Below are positions 35,185 through 44,659 of a DNA stretch of 64,000 bases, in pieces. The stretch spans positions 62,001 to 126,000 of the forward strand of contig CACNSR010000005.1 of assembly GCA_902623175.1 (NCBI GenBank), in the 5' to 3' direction. Source of the stretch: Halieaceae bacterium. Lineage in GTDB: Bacteria; Pseudomonadota; Gammaproteobacteria; Pseudomonadales; Halieaceae. The notes beneath the pieces are model-generated. The model was given only the letters and a program-made list of their open reading frames with translations. It did not search any database and had not been told where the DNA came from. Made by a program: the position numbers and the translations under genes. Position 1 is the stretch's first letter; the number at the start of each line of letters is the position of its first letter.

Positions 35185-36813
35185 ATGGCTGTGCATCGTT
35201 TCGATCAAACAGACCGAGAAATGTCGGTCAGGGCATTGTCCGACCAGTGCTTCGATCTGTTGGTGATCGGCGGCGGGATCACCGGCGCCGGCGTGGCCAG
35301 AGATGCCGCCATGCGGGGTCTGTCGGTGGCACTGATTGAGGCCCAGGATCTCGCCAGCGGTACCTCGAGTCGCAGTTCTAAAATGATTCATGGCGGCCTG
35401 CGCTATCTCGTCGCGGGCGACGTGGCGGTCGTGAAGGAATCCGCCTCTGAGCGCGCTACGCTACATCGGATCGCACCCCATCTCGCGCAGAAAACTCCTT
35501 ATGTGATTCCGACCGGCAGCGTGCGCAGCAAGCTCATACTCAGAGCGGCACTGTGGGCCTATGAGCGCCTCGGTGGCGTTGAGCGAGCGGATTATCACGA
35601 GGTTTGGTCTAAAGATGAGCTCGCGGAAAAAGAGCCGCTGATTGAGCGATCGCGACTCAATGGTGCGGTGGTCTACCCGGAGTTCCTGACTGATGACTCG
35701 CGGCTGACCGTGGCAACAATGCGATCCGCGATTGATCACGGTGCGACAGTTGCGACCTATCTCAAAGCCACCAACATCCGAAAGGACCAGGCATTCAGTA
35801 TCGATGCATCGTCAACGCTGCCGGGCGAGACGCGCGAGCTCGCAGTCAGTGCCCGGGCGGTGGTGAACGCGGCGGGGCCTTGGGTAGATCAGGTGTGTGA
35901 TTTGGAGCAGGCCCAGCCGCCCAGACTGGCTCTCAGTCGAGGCGTGCATTTGGTGTTTGACCACGCCGATCTGCCAGTCCGTAATACCGTTGTGATGCGC
36001 ACACCGGACGCACGCCGCATATTCGCCGTGCCACTGGGGCAGTACACCTATATTGGTACCACCGATGACTACCACCCGGAGCACGAGTATTGGCCTCCGG
36101 TGACAGATCAAGACGTCAGTTATCTATTGGCGACGACTCAGAGAGCGATGCCCGAGGCAAGTCTCTCACCAGACCGCATTGTCTCAGTTTGGTCGGGTAT
36201 TCGTCCGTTGGTCGGTGATGGCTCTGGTCGCGCCTCAAAGGAATTGTCGCGCAAGGACGAGGTCTGGACCTCGCCCAGCGGCTTGTTGTCGGTAGGCGGC
36301 GGCAAATTATCGGCTTACCGCGCTATGGCCGAGCGTATTGTCGATACTGTGATTGAGAACCATGGGTTTGCTGCGAAGCCCTGCACTACGGCGGATGTTC
36401 CTTTGCCGGGAGGCGATGTTGAAGTGCTCGCAAGCGACCTGGCTGGAGCCGGTGATGTTCAGGCAGAGAGGCTTGCGCGGCTTTACGGCGCCGAAGCGCC
36501 CGGCCTTGCCGGCAGCGCTGGCGAGAATGAGCTGGTGCAAGCGGAGGTGCAGCATGCGGTGCAAAAGGAGGGTGCGCTCCGACTGGAGGACTACTGGGCT
36601 CGCCGCAGCAGTCGTGCGTGGTTTGATGAGGGCGCCGGTTTACTTGTCCTGCATGAGGCGGCCGCCGTCATGGCTGAATTATTGGGTTGGGATGACAACC
36701 GTAAAGCAATGGAGGTCGAGAACTGCCTCGAGATCGATCGCGCCAGTCGGGCGGGGTTCTCATCCGACGTGACAGGGCAAGGAGTTGCTGATGATTGCCG
36801 CGCAGTTAGCTGA
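35185..36813 (+). CDS. glpD: FAD-dependent glycerol-3-phosphate dehydrogenase
   Basis: Membrane-associated enzyme oxidising sn-glycerol 3-phosphate to dihydroxyacetone phosphate and passing electrons to quinone; 542 residues from this start. The FAD motif GGGITGAGVARDAA, the GTSSRSSKMIHGGLRYL signature and the C-terminal helical cap domain are present. ATG 35185 is preferred because the Rossmann motif then begins near residue 30. The end overlaps the next gene by 23 bp. It heads an operon with an alkyl-DHAP-synthase-like flavoprotein and an FGGY kinase, which is not the usual glpFK-glpD arrangement. Confidence 0.93.
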   Translation: MAVHRFDQTDREMSVRALSDQCFDLLVIGGGITGAGVARDAAMRGLSVALIEAQDLASGTSSRSSKMIHGGLRYLVAGDVAVVKESASERATLHRIAPHLAQKTPYVIPTGSVRSKLILRAALWAYERLGGVERADYHEVWSKDELAEKEPLIERSRLNGAVVYPEFLTDDSRLTVATMRSAIDHGATVATYLKATNIRKDQAFSIDASSTLPGETRELAVSARAVVNAAGPWVDQVCDLEQAQPPRLALSRGVHLVFDHADLPVRNTVVMRTPDARRIFAVPLGQYTYIGTTDDYHPEHEYWPPVTDQDVSYLLATTQRAMPEASLSPDRIVSVWSGIRPLVGDGSGRASKELSRKDEVWTSPSGLLSVGGGKLSAYRAMAERIVDTVIENHGFAAKPCTTADVPLPGGDVEVLASDLAGAGDVQAERLARLYGAEAPGLAGSAGENELVQAEVQHAVQKEGALRLEDYWARRSSRAWFDEGAGLLVLHEAAAVMAELLGWDDNRKAMEVENCLEIDRASRAGFSSDVTGQGVADDCRAVS

Positions 36814-38197
36814 GCTTATCGGCGTTGAGCAGGTTTCGGGCGATACCGAGGTGGTCGCCGCGTATCGTTTTGATCGCTGGTGCCTGAAGCACTGGCAGGA
36901 TTGGCAAGGTGAGGCGATGGAGACGCCCGCTTGCGTTGTTCGCCCACGCGATGCGGCAGACGTGCGGACAGTGGTCCGTTTCGCCGCCGAGCATAATGTC
37001 TCGATAGTGCCCTGGGGTTTGGGCAGTGGTGTCTGTGGTGGCGTCGAGCCGCAACCAGATCAGATTCTCATCGATATGAGTGCCATGAACCAGGTGCTGT
37101 CCATCGACGAGGACAACCTGCTCCTCACGGTTGAAGCGGGAACCAATGGACTCGTTGCAGAGAAGGCCGTCGCAGAACGAGGACTGACGATTGGGCATTG
37201 GCCACAGTCGATTGGTATCAGCTCGGTCGGCGGGTGGATTTCGACTCGTGCCTCAGGCCAATTTTCGACTGCCTACGGCAACATCGAGGACATCGTCTAC
37301 GCTGTTGAGATGGTTTTACCGGATGGTGAGCTCGTGAGGTTGGGTAAGGCGCCCCGCGCCGCAGCCGGACCAGATCTCCGGCATCTGGCATTAGGGGCGG
37401 AGGGCACCCATGGAGTGGTGACCTCTGTGACACTGTCGCTGCGACGACAGCCAGAAATTCGTCGCTTCAGCGCCTGGTACTGTGCTGATATGGCATCGGG
37501 ATTTCGCGCCCAGCGCGAGATAGTGCAGCAGGATTGGCGACCACCGGTGATGCGGCAGTACGACGCCTCCGAGGTAGCGCGATTGTTCCCGGATTACGTG
37601 CAAGACGAGCAGTGCCTGATCTTGCTGGTGCATGAAGGGCCCGCGTCGCGCGTGGATGCAGAGATCCTCGCAGTCGAGTCGATCATGGCCAAGTTGGACC
37701 TCAATCCCGCCGACGCCGCCGCCGCCGAGGGGTGGATGGGCCATCGCAACAATGTGCCTGAGTGGAGGGATCTGCTCGAGCAGGGCTTGATCGCCGACAC
37801 GATTGAGGTGTCGGGCACGTGGAGCCAGATAGATGCGATTTATGATGACGTGGTTGCCGCACTCAAGACGGTGCCGGACTGCGTAAATGCCTCCGCTCAC
37901 AGTTCCCACGTCTATCGCTCTGGCATCAACCTTTACTTCACCTTTGCCTGCATGCCCGATGATGCCTCGGTAATGGGGGATCGCTACTTGGAAAGCTGGG
38001 ATCGGGCCCTCACTGCAACAGCGGAGGCCGGTGGTGGCATCGCTCATCATCACGGATCCGGTCGTCTCAGGCGCGACTATCTCCATCATGATCTGGGCGA
38101 GAATGGACTCGCGCTGCTGCGCAAGCTCAAGCAGGCCATCGACCCGCAGGGGCTCTTCAACCCCGGCAACTTGTTGCCACCCGTAGACGCGGATTGA
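36791..38197 (+). CDS. FAD-binding oxidase resembling alkyldihydroxyacetonephosphate synthase
   Basis: 468-residue flavoprotein of the VAO/PCMH family. The FAD loop is GLGSGVCGG, followed by SVGGWISTRASGQFSTAYGN, IEDIVYAVEMVLPDG and GPDLRHLALGAEGTHGVVTSV, all close to AGPS. The C-terminal HHHGSGRLRRDYL carries the His triplet used by AGPS to exchange the acyl group of acyl-DHAP for a fatty alcohol. Lactate/glycolate oxidases of the same superfamily usually lack this HHH context. The start ATG 36791 has AGGAG six bases upstream; TTG 36785 is less likely. Being between glpD (makes DHAP) and a kinase supports a glycerol-phosphate or ether-lipid role; no fatty acyl reductase or DHAP acyltransferase is seen nearby. 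Confidence 0.88.
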   Translation: MIAAQLAELIGVEQVSGDTEVVAAYRFDRWCLKHWQDWQGEAMETPACVVRPRDAADVRTVVRFAAEHNVSIVPWGLGSGVCGGVEPQPDQILIDMSAMNQVLSIDEDNLLLTVEAGTNGLVAEKAVAERGLTIGHWPQSIGISSVGGWISTRASGQFSTAYGNIEDIVYAVEMVLPDGELVRLGKAPRAAAGPDLRHLALGAEGTHGVVTSVTLSLRRQPEIRRFSAWYCADMASGFRAQREIVQQDWRPPVMRQYDASEVARLFPDYVQDEQCLILLVHEGPASRVDAEILAVESIMAKLDLNPADAAAAEGWMGHRNNVPEWRDLLEQGLIADTIEVSGTWSQIDAIYDDVVAALKTVPDCVNASAHSSHVYRSGINLYFTFACMPDDASVMGDRYLESWDRALTATAEAGGGIAHHHGSGRLRRDYLHHDLGENGLALLRKLKQAIDPQGLFNPGNLLPPVDAD

Positions 38198-38210
38198 GAG
38201 AGCCTGATTT

Positions 38211-39770
38211 GTGAGCGGATCGCCAGCCAGTGAACCCTCGCTGATTCTGGCGATCGATTTTGGCACGCAGAGTGTCCGCGCGCTGGCCTACACGCAATCT
38301 GGTGAATGCCGCGCAAAACATCAGCTATCGATTGATCAGTATCAACATCCCGAGCCAGGTTGGACCGAGCACGATGTGGAGGGCTTCTGGATCCTGCTGA
38401 CGACGAGTTGCCTAGGTTTATGGGAAAAAGGGGTCGACCCCGCGGAGATAGCGGCGGTAGTGGTGACGACACAGCGTGCCACGGTGGTCAATCTAGATGA
38501 AATGGGGGAACCGCTAAGACCCGCCATCATCTGGACAGACCAGCGCCGGGCGCCGCCGCGTGGGCGACTGCCTTGGTTATGGCGAGTCCTGTTCGCGTTG
38601 CTGCGTATCCGGCCAATAGTCGAGAACCTCGAGGCCGAAGCCGAGGCCAACTGGCTCGAGCGACACCAGCCGGAGCTGCTGGCACGCACCGCGCGCTTTT
38701 TGCTGCTTTCCGGGTATCTGAATTACCGGCTGACCGGTGAATTCAAAGACAGCGTTGGCAGCCAGGTCGGCTATGTGCCCTTCGATTTCAGAAAACAAGA
38801 TTGGTGCGCCGACGCTGATTGGAAATGGCACAGCATGGCGATCAAACGCTACATGTTGCCCGACCTCGTCTCGGTCGGGGAGACATTGGGCGATGTCACG
38901 GCCCAGGCAGCCGAGGCGACGGGGTTACCTGAGGGCGTCCCGGTGATCGCGGGTGCTGCGGACAAGGCCTGTGAGGTGCTGGGGGTGGCCGCCCTTGAAA
39001 CGGGCGTTGCCAGCGTGTCCTGCGGTACCACTGCGACGATCAATACCACGCGTTCACAATACGTCGAGGTGGTGCCCTTCATGCCAGCATATCCAGCGGC
39101 ACTGCCCGAGCACTTCAACACCGAAATTCAAGTGTTTCGCGGTTTCTGGATGGTCAGCTGGTTTCTCGAGCAGTTTGGCGAAGCTGAGCGAAGGCAGGCG
39201 GCAGAGCGCGGTGTCCCGGCGGAAACGCTGCTCGACGAACTATTGGCGCAGACTGAACCCTGCGCGGGCGGCCTGCTGCTGCAGCCTTTCTGGAGCCCGG
39301 TTTTAGGTGAAACGGGCCCTGAAGGGCGCGGCAGTATCATCGGGTTCAAGGATTTTCATACCCGGGCGCACGTATATCGCGCACTCATTGAGGGGTTAGC
39401 CTTTGCTTTGCGTTCGGGCAAAGAGCGCATTGAACGCCGGACCAAAACACCTATCTCATGTATTCGCCTCTCTGGTGGCGGCGCGCAGAGTGACCGGGTC
39501 GCCCAGATTGTGGCGGATGTCTTGAATCTGCCTGTCGAGCGTTTTGCTGACTGCGAGGCCAGTGGTCGGGGTGCCGCGATGGTTGGTGCGGCGGCAATGG
39601 GATGGTATCCCTCTATCGCCACGGCGGGTGAGGCGATGGTTGGTGCGGCGCACCGCATCGCGCCTGATCCCCCGGCGGCCAAGCGTTACGAGGCGCTCTA
39701 CGACAGCCAGTATCGACCTCTCTATGGCAAGCTGAAATCGTTGTTCGAACGACAACCGATTGCCAAGTAG
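38211..39770 (+). CDS. FGGY-family carbohydrate kinase (glycerol/xylulose kinase-like)
   Basis: ATP-dependent sugar or polyol kinase of 519 residues with two actin-like domains. The first phosphate loop AIDFGTQSVRAL and the second-domain motif RLSGGGAQSDRVAQIVADVL are clear; the catalytic Asp region GAADKACEVLG is present. The adenine loop and C-terminus fit the family. Start is GTG 38211, 13 bp after the previous stop. Operon position after glpD suggests glycerol or a glycerol-like triol as substrate; the R-x-x-P insertion (RRAPPRGRLPWLWR) differs from E. coli GlpK, which has no such basic insert, so another polyol is possible. Confidence 0.9.
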   Translation: MSGSPASEPSLILAIDFGTQSVRALAYTQSGECRAKHQLSIDQYQHPEPGWTEHDVEGFWILLTTSCLGLWEKGVDPAEIAAVVVTTQRATVVNLDEMGEPLRPAIIWTDQRRAPPRGRLPWLWRVLFALLRIRPIVENLEAEAEANWLERHQPELLARTARFLLLSGYLNYRLTGEFKDSVGSQVGYVPFDFRKQDWCADADWKWHSMAIKRYMLPDLVSVGETLGDVTAQAAEATGLPEGVPVIAGAADKACEVLGVAALETGVASVSCGTTATINTTRSQYVEVVPFMPAYPAALPEHFNTEIQVFRGFWMVSWFLEQFGEAERRQAAERGVPAETLLDELLAQTEPCAGGLLLQPFWSPVLGETGPEGRGSIIGFKDFHTRAHVYRALIEGLAFALRSGKERIERRTKTPISCIRLSGGGAQSDRVAQIVADVLNLPVERFADCEASGRGAAMVGAAAMGWYPSIATAGEAMVGAAHRIAPDPPAAKRYEALYDSQYRPLYGKLKSLFERQPIAK

Positions 39771-39880
39771 CGCCTGCCCGATATTCCTGCCTCGACAAAT
39801 GCTGTGAGCCCAGAGTGCCCGGCGCTCATCACGCGCGTCAGATGGATATCCCCTATCATGCGATGCTCGAGAGGAAATGG

Positions 39881-41707
39881 ATGCACCGCGGCATGAAGCT
39901 TCATCAATACCTGTCAGTTGTCATTGTGAGCTTCTGCGTGCTGGGGTGTGCGGGTCACTCAATGAATGCTAACGATGACAATGCTGAAGCGAGCGTCACG
40001 CTCGGCGGCGGCGGTCGCCCGAATGCTGCGAGCTGGAGCCGCAGCGCGGTCTACGGTCGTAATGGCATGGCGTCCACCGCGCATCCTTTGGCCTCACAAA
40101 TTGCCATCGACGTCCTCAAGCAAGGGGGGTCAGCCCTCGATGGGGCGATTGCGGCCAATGCGGCCCTTGGCCTGATGGAGCCCACGGGTAATGGCATCGG
40201 TGGCGATATGTTTTTCATTATCTGGGACCCCAAGACTGAGCAGCTTTACGGTTACAACGGCTCTGGTCGGGCGCCGCTGGGTCGATCGCTCGCTAAGCTC
40301 AAAAGTCAGATTGCGGCCCTACGCGAGAGTGGCGCCATGCCCGACGGCATGATTGGCATGCCCCAGCGTGGGTCGTTACCGGTGACCGTGCCGGGAACCG
40401 TGGACGGCTGGTTCGCCGCCCATGAGCGGTTCGGCAAGTTACCCATGTCGGACGTGTTGGCGCCAACGGTGCGCTATGCCCGGGAGGGCTTTCCGATCAC
40501 ACCGGTCATTGCCTACCACTTCGAGCGCAATCTCGCGGCCTTTAAGGAGCAGGAAGCGTTGATCGAAGAGCTCGATAACGCGGCCGCCATTTGGTTCCCC
40601 GACGGCACTACCCCACAAACGGGTCACGTGTTTCGCAATCCAGATCTCGCCAACACTCTGGAATTGCTTGGCGAGAAGGGCCGCGCGGCGTTTTACGAGG
40701 GTGAGCTTGCCGAGGTCATGGACGCCTACTTCAAGCGCATCGGCGCAGATCTGCGCCTCGAAGATCTCGCAGCCCATGAGGGCGAGTGGGTCACCCCGAG
40801 CAGCGTGCATTACCACGGCTATGACGTGTATGAGTTACCGCCGAATGGGCAGGGCTTCGCGGCGCTGCAGATGCTCAATATCTTGAAGCAGATTGACCTG
40901 CGCGATTACCCCCGGGGTTCGGCGGAGGCGTTCCATTATATGGTAGAAGCCAAGCGTTTGGCCTTTGAGGACGTCGCGCGCTATTACGCCGATCCTGTCT
41001 CCGCGGAGATCCCCTTTGAGTCGTTGTTGTCAGAGGCCTACGGTAAGGAGCGATTTGCTCTCATCGACCCCGCACGCGCGACGCCCGAGTTTGGGCCGGG
41101 AGAGCCCAAACTAGAGGGGCAGGGTGATACCACGTATCTGACCGTTGCGGATGCTGGCGGCATGATGGTGTCGCTGATCCAGTCAAATTACCGCGGTATG
41201 GGCACGGGGCTCGTGCCCGACGGCCTCGGCTTTATGCTGCAGAACCGGGGTGAGCTGTTTTCACTGGATGAGGGCCATCCCAATGTGTATGCCCCGGGAA
41301 AGCGACCGTTTCACACCATCATTCCGGCTTTTGTCATGAAGGACGGTGAGCCGTTTATGAGCTTTGGTCTCATGGGCGGCGCCATGCAGCCTCAAGGGCA
41401 TGTGCAGGTGCTGGTCAATATCATCGACTTTGGAATGGACGTGCAGACCGCCGGCGACGCGGCGCGCTTTAACCATGATGGCGGGCGCCAGCCGACCGGT
41501 GTGGATGAAGATCTGCTGGGTACGCTACTCGTTGAGCCTGGTGTACCTGCTGAGACTATCGAGGCGCTCAGGGCCATGGGGCATCTTGTCGAGGTGGATG
41601 GCTCGGGTGCGCCTTTCGGTGGCTATCAGGCGATTATGCGACTACCTGACGGCGTCTATGTGGGCGCCACCGAAATGCGCAAGGATGGGACGGTGGTGGC
41701 GTGGTAA
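39881..41707 (+). CDS. ggt: Gamma-glutamyltransferase (lipoprotein-type)
   Basis: Ntn-hydrolase that cleaves gamma-glutamyl bonds of glutathione and peptides, 608 residues. ATG 39881 is chosen: GAGAGG lies upstream and a signal ending VLGC gives a lipobox. GNGIGGDMFFI and the self-processing site DTTYLTVAD, whose first Thr becomes the N-terminal nucleophile of the small subunit, are visible. MGTGLVPDGLGFMLQNRG and GLMGGAMQPQGHVQVL are typical small-subunit motifs. The open frame upstream (39815) has no secretion signal. Periplasmic or outer-membrane location suggests scavenging of organic nitrogen and sulfur. Confidence 0.93.
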   Translation: MHRGMKLHQYLSVVIVSFCVLGCAGHSMNANDDNAEASVTLGGGGRPNAASWSRSAVYGRNGMASTAHPLASQIAIDVLKQGGSALDGAIAANAALGLMEPTGNGIGGDMFFIIWDPKTEQLYGYNGSGRAPLGRSLAKLKSQIAALRESGAMPDGMIGMPQRGSLPVTVPGTVDGWFAAHERFGKLPMSDVLAPTVRYAREGFPITPVIAYHFERNLAAFKEQEALIEELDNAAAIWFPDGTTPQTGHVFRNPDLANTLELLGEKGRAAFYEGELAEVMDAYFKRIGADLRLEDLAAHEGEWVTPSSVHYHGYDVYELPPNGQGFAALQMLNILKQIDLRDYPRGSAEAFHYMVEAKRLAFEDVARYYADPVSAEIPFESLLSEAYGKERFALIDPARATPEFGPGEPKLEGQGDTTYLTVADAGGMMVSLIQSNYRGMGTGLVPDGLGFMLQNRGELFSLDEGHPNVYAPGKRPFHTIIPAFVMKDGEPFMSFGLMGGAMQPQGHVQVLVNIIDFGMDVQTAGDAARFNHDGGRQPTGVDEDLLGTLLVEPGVPAETIEALRAMGHLVEVDGSGAPFGGYQAIMRLPDGVYVGATEMRKDGTVVAW

Positions 41708-41709
41708 CG

Positions 41710-42609
41710 CTAGCTTAGCGGCGTTGATTGCGACACCAATTGTTCTTCGGTCGGCAAAACATCGAAATCGCCACGGTGCTGGCTAAATAGATTCTCGGGG
41801 CTAACCGATTCATGCTGGGCGCTATCGTCATCGGGGTCTGAGTAGAAGCCCAGTACATAGCCGCCTTTGGCATAGCCGATGAGTGCGCGGAGTTCCTGAG
41901 AGAGATGCTCTGCATGCTCTGGCGGGCAAGACAGGTACTGATTCTCTTCCTGACGCAACCAGCTCAGCGTGTAGTGTAAGAAAACGCCAACCCGTGTCTC
42001 GTGCTCAGTGGTATTGGCGCCCCCGCCATGCAGTACTGTGCCGTTGTAGCAGAGCACCGAGCCCGGCGACATTTCGGCGTAGGCGATTTCATCGGGTTCC
42101 GGCTGACGCTTTTTTTCCCAGCGATGTGAGCCGACCACCACCTGTGTAGCGCCGTTCTCTCGCGTAAAAGGCGTCAGCGCCCAGATGGTGCTGAACAGCG
42201 GTTCGATTTGCCGCGGCACATAACCACCCCATATACCGCGGTCCCTATGGAGTATCTGTGCTGATTCGCCCGGCGCAATCGCCACGGCAGAAGTGAAGTG
42301 CAGCTGCACGTCGTCGCAGTGCTCTGCCAGATAGGTTCTCGCGGCATCCAGCATTCTTGGCTCCATCGCCAGTTCGCCACAGGCTTTCGAGCGCGCAATC
42401 AGGGCGCCGATGCGTTGCGTGCGAAAACCGGTAAACGCGTCGCGGCCGTACACTTCCTTTTTTAGAAAGGCAGCCAAATCGTGCTCAAGCGCTTCCAGCT
42501 GTTCGCTACCCAGCACATCGTCAATGATGACGGCGCCGTCCTCTGCCATGCAGCGGAGTAACTCTTCCTGCGTCGTGTTTGCGGGGAGGTGGGTAATCTG
42601 AGCGGTCAT
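41710..42609 (-). CDS. Phytanoyl-CoA dioxygenase (PhyH)-family protein
   Basis: Fe(II)/2-oxoglutarate oxygenase of 299 residues. The iron facial triad is visible: His-x-Asp in ILHRDRG and the distal His in VLHGGGAN; the Arg that binds 2-oxoglutarate is in ETRVGVFLHY. Such enzymes hydroxylate fatty acyl-CoA, ectoine or other small molecules. The gene is convergent with ggt (two-base gap) and nothing else on its strand is coupled to it. Substrate unknown. Confidence 0.88.
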   Translation of the reverse strand: MTAQITHLPANTTQEELLRCMAEDGAVIIDDVLGSEQLEALEHDLAAFLKKEVYGRDAFTGFRTQRIGALIARSKACGELAMEPRMLDAARTYLAEHCDDVQLHFTSAVAIAPGESAQILHRDRGIWGGYVPRQIEPLFSTIWALTPFTRENGATQVVVGSHRWEKKRQPEPDEIAYAEMSPGSVLCYNGTVLHGGGANTTEHETRVGVFLHYTLSWLRQEENQYLSCPPEHAEHLSQELRALIGYAKGGYVLGFYSDPDDDSAQHESVSPENLFSQHRGDFDVLPTEEQLVSQSTPLS

Positions 42610-42676
42610 GATGCGTCTCGGCTCTGCGGATCACGTCTGATGATAGGTCAATACGTCACTGACGTCCCGCGATCAA

Positions 42677-43669
42677 TCAAGGGGTTTCGTCCTCGCCATA
42701 AATCCCCACCACCTTGCGGCTCGTTGCATCGATCGATGCACGGTACATGCCGGGCGTATTGAATACCATCGCGACTTTGCCCGCGGGGTCAACCGCAACA
42801 ATCCCGCCTTCACCACCGGCCGCCACCAGCTCTTCTATAACGACAGTCCTCGCCGCTTCCTCGAGGGTTGCAGCACCGAATTGCATACGCGCACAGATGT
42901 CACGCGCCACCGTATGACGAATAAAGTACTCACCGTGCCCGGTCGCAGACACCGCGCAGCTGCGGTTATCCGCATAGGTGCCTGCGCCAATCACTGGTGA
43001 ATCACCAATGCGCCCCCACCGTTTGCCAGTCATGCCCCCGGTTGAGGTGCCCGCAACAAGGTTGCCTGCCTGATCCAGAACCACCACGCCGACCGTGCCA
43101 AATTTGTGGTCAGCCTCTGGCTTACGCCCTGCTTGTTCATCGGCCTTGTAGGCCTCGAGTGCCTCGCGGCGGCGCTCGGTCCCAAAATACTCAGGAGACA
43201 CCGGGTCAAAACCCTGCTCTTGGGCAAAGGCTTCAGCCCCCGGGCCTGCCAACATCACATGGGGAGAGCCCTCCATGACTGTGCGCGCCAGAGCGATGGG
43301 GGATTGCACTGTGCTCAAGCCGGCGACAGCCCCCGCGTCAAGTTTTTCTCCATGCATGATGGAGGCGTCGAGCTCGTGGGCGCCGTTCCAGGTATAGACG
43401 GCGCCGCGCCCGGCGTTAAATAACGGAGAGTCTTCCATCATCTGAATGACAGTGACCACGACATCTAGGCCGGATCGGCCCTCGCGCAGCTGTTCATAGC
43501 CGCTGGTGACCGCATCATGTAGAAACGCGCGGTAGGTGGCCTCGAGCTCTTCGCTCATTGCGCCTCGCTCGATCGTGCCCGCGCCGCCGTGCAGCGCAAT
43601 GGCGATGGGTGATTCATCGGCGGCTGACATCATCGAGATCCCTAGTAGTATCCACAAGCAGTGTTTCAT
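42677..43669 (-). CDS. iaaA: Isoaspartyl peptidase / type III L-asparaginase
   Basis: Ntn-hydrolase of about 330 residues. The N-terminus IALHGGAGTIERG and the autoprocessing site HKFGTVGVVVLD, whose Thr becomes the nucleophile, are diagnostic. GRIGDSPVIGAGTYAD and SATGHGEYFIR shape the active site. ATG 43669 begins a signal peptide (KHCLWILLGISMMSAAD), so the enzyme is probably periplasmic; the open frame to 43729 adds 20 codons without ribosome-binding support. Together with GGT and the M13 peptidase it may serve peptide and amide nitrogen scavenging. Confidence 0.93.
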   Translation of the reverse strand: MKHCLWILLGISMMSAADESPIAIALHGGAGTIERGAMSEELEATYRAFLHDAVTSGYEQLREGRSGLDVVVTVIQMMEDSPLFNAGRGAVYTWNGAHELDASIMHGEKLDAGAVAGLSTVQSPIALARTVMEGSPHVMLAGPGAEAFAQEQGFDPVSPEYFGTERRREALEAYKADEQAGRKPEADHKFGTVGVVVLDQAGNLVAGTSTGGMTGKRWGRIGDSPVIGAGTYADNRSCAVSATGHGEYFIRHTVARDICARMQFGAATLEEAARTVVIEELVAAGGEGGIVAVDPAGKVAMVFNTPGMYRASIDATSRKVVGIYGEDETP

Positions 43670-43806
43670 TAACGTTCTCAGAAACGGCAAAAACCGGAGT
43701 AGTGTGATTTGAACGGCCCGGTCAAGCAATCAGTGCGAGCTTAAAGTGCTAAACCCCGCCTTTGTGGGTGCTTTGGCAGCTAACGAATGGACGCAATGAT
43801 TTCAGG

Positions 43807-44646
43807 TCAGACGAGGAGTCCAGAGAGGGTGTTTGAAACCAGTTCGGGATGCGTCAACATCCCATCCCGCGGGATATCCAGCTCGATAAACGTCCAGTCA
43901 GGCCCCCGCGCCGGGCCGACCATCAGATCCGAGCTTTTGCGGTAGGTCTGTCCTACACAATGGATATAAGTGGGCTTCAGGCCCTCCCAGCCGCCGCGCT
44001 CCAGCACTAGCTCGTCTGTCCACTGCTTAGCGGGGTGCGGGGTAATTAAGCGCTTCAGTTTGGCCGCAATATCAGGGTAGGAGTCGGGCACCAACATCTC
44101 CATGGGGTAGTCCTGCCACAGATCCATCTGGTAACCATCAATAAAATGCTTTTCCCGGGCCTTCCACCATTCCGGAAAGTCACCGGTCTCGGTGTCGCGC
44201 TGTACGCCGCTCATTCTCCCCTCGCGGGGCACCAGCGCATCGAAGAACACGATTCTGTCTATGCGTTCCCGACAGCGGTCCGCTACGCCGGTAATCGTGA
44301 TGCCGGAGAAGGAATGGCCGACTAAAATGACATTGTTCAGACCTTCAAACTCGAGAACTTGGGCAATGTCGGTAATGTGAGTGTCCAGCCCCACGTCAGG
44401 GCCAGTGAGATGCAGGCGCTCTCCACAGCCGGTGCACGTTGGGGTGTAGACCCGATGGCCCATCGCCCGTAGCCCGGTCGCGACCTCCTGCCATGCCCAG
44501 CCACCGTGCCAGGTACCATGCACCATTACGAAGGTAGCGGTTGGAGCGGCGGCCGATGCGCACTTGCTCCGAGCTGTGGTTTGTTGTGCTACCCCGAGAG
44601 TCGCCAGTCCGAGGCTGCTCCCGCGCAGTATGTCTCGTCTCCGCAT
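43807..44646 (-). CDS. Alpha/beta hydrolase with twin-arginine signal
   Basis: 279-residue serine hydrolase. The N-terminus MRRRDILRGSSLGLATLG looks like a Tat signal. The oxyanion segment HGTWHGGWAW, nucleophile motif GHSFSG and a C-terminal catalytic His (DGMLTHPE) place it near the esterase/hydroxynitrile-lyase group that includes salicylate and pyrethroid esterases. It follows the next gene (CpcT-like) by 13 bp on the minus strand, forming a two-gene unit. Natural substrate unknown. Confidence 0.88.
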   Translation of the reverse strand: MRRRDILRGSSLGLATLGVAQQTTARSKCASAAAPTATFVMVHGTWHGGWAWQEVATGLRAMGHRVYTPTCTGCGERLHLTGPDVGLDTHITDIAQVLEFEGLNNVILVGHSFSGITITGVADRCRERIDRIVFFDALVPREGRMSGVQRDTETGDFPEWWKAREKHFIDGYQMDLWQDYPMEMLVPDSYPDIAAKLKRLITPHPAKQWTDELVLERGGWEGLKPTYIHCVGQTYRKSSDLMVGPARGPDWTFIELDIPRDGMLTHPELVSNTLSGLLV

Positions 44647-44659
44647 CGTTATAGCACCC

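Noticed and set aside
37391-38266. 291-codon minus-strand open frame
   Set aside because: Antisense of the AGPS-like and FGGY kinase genes; its product is His/Arg-rich with no domain, typical of GC-rich shadow frames.
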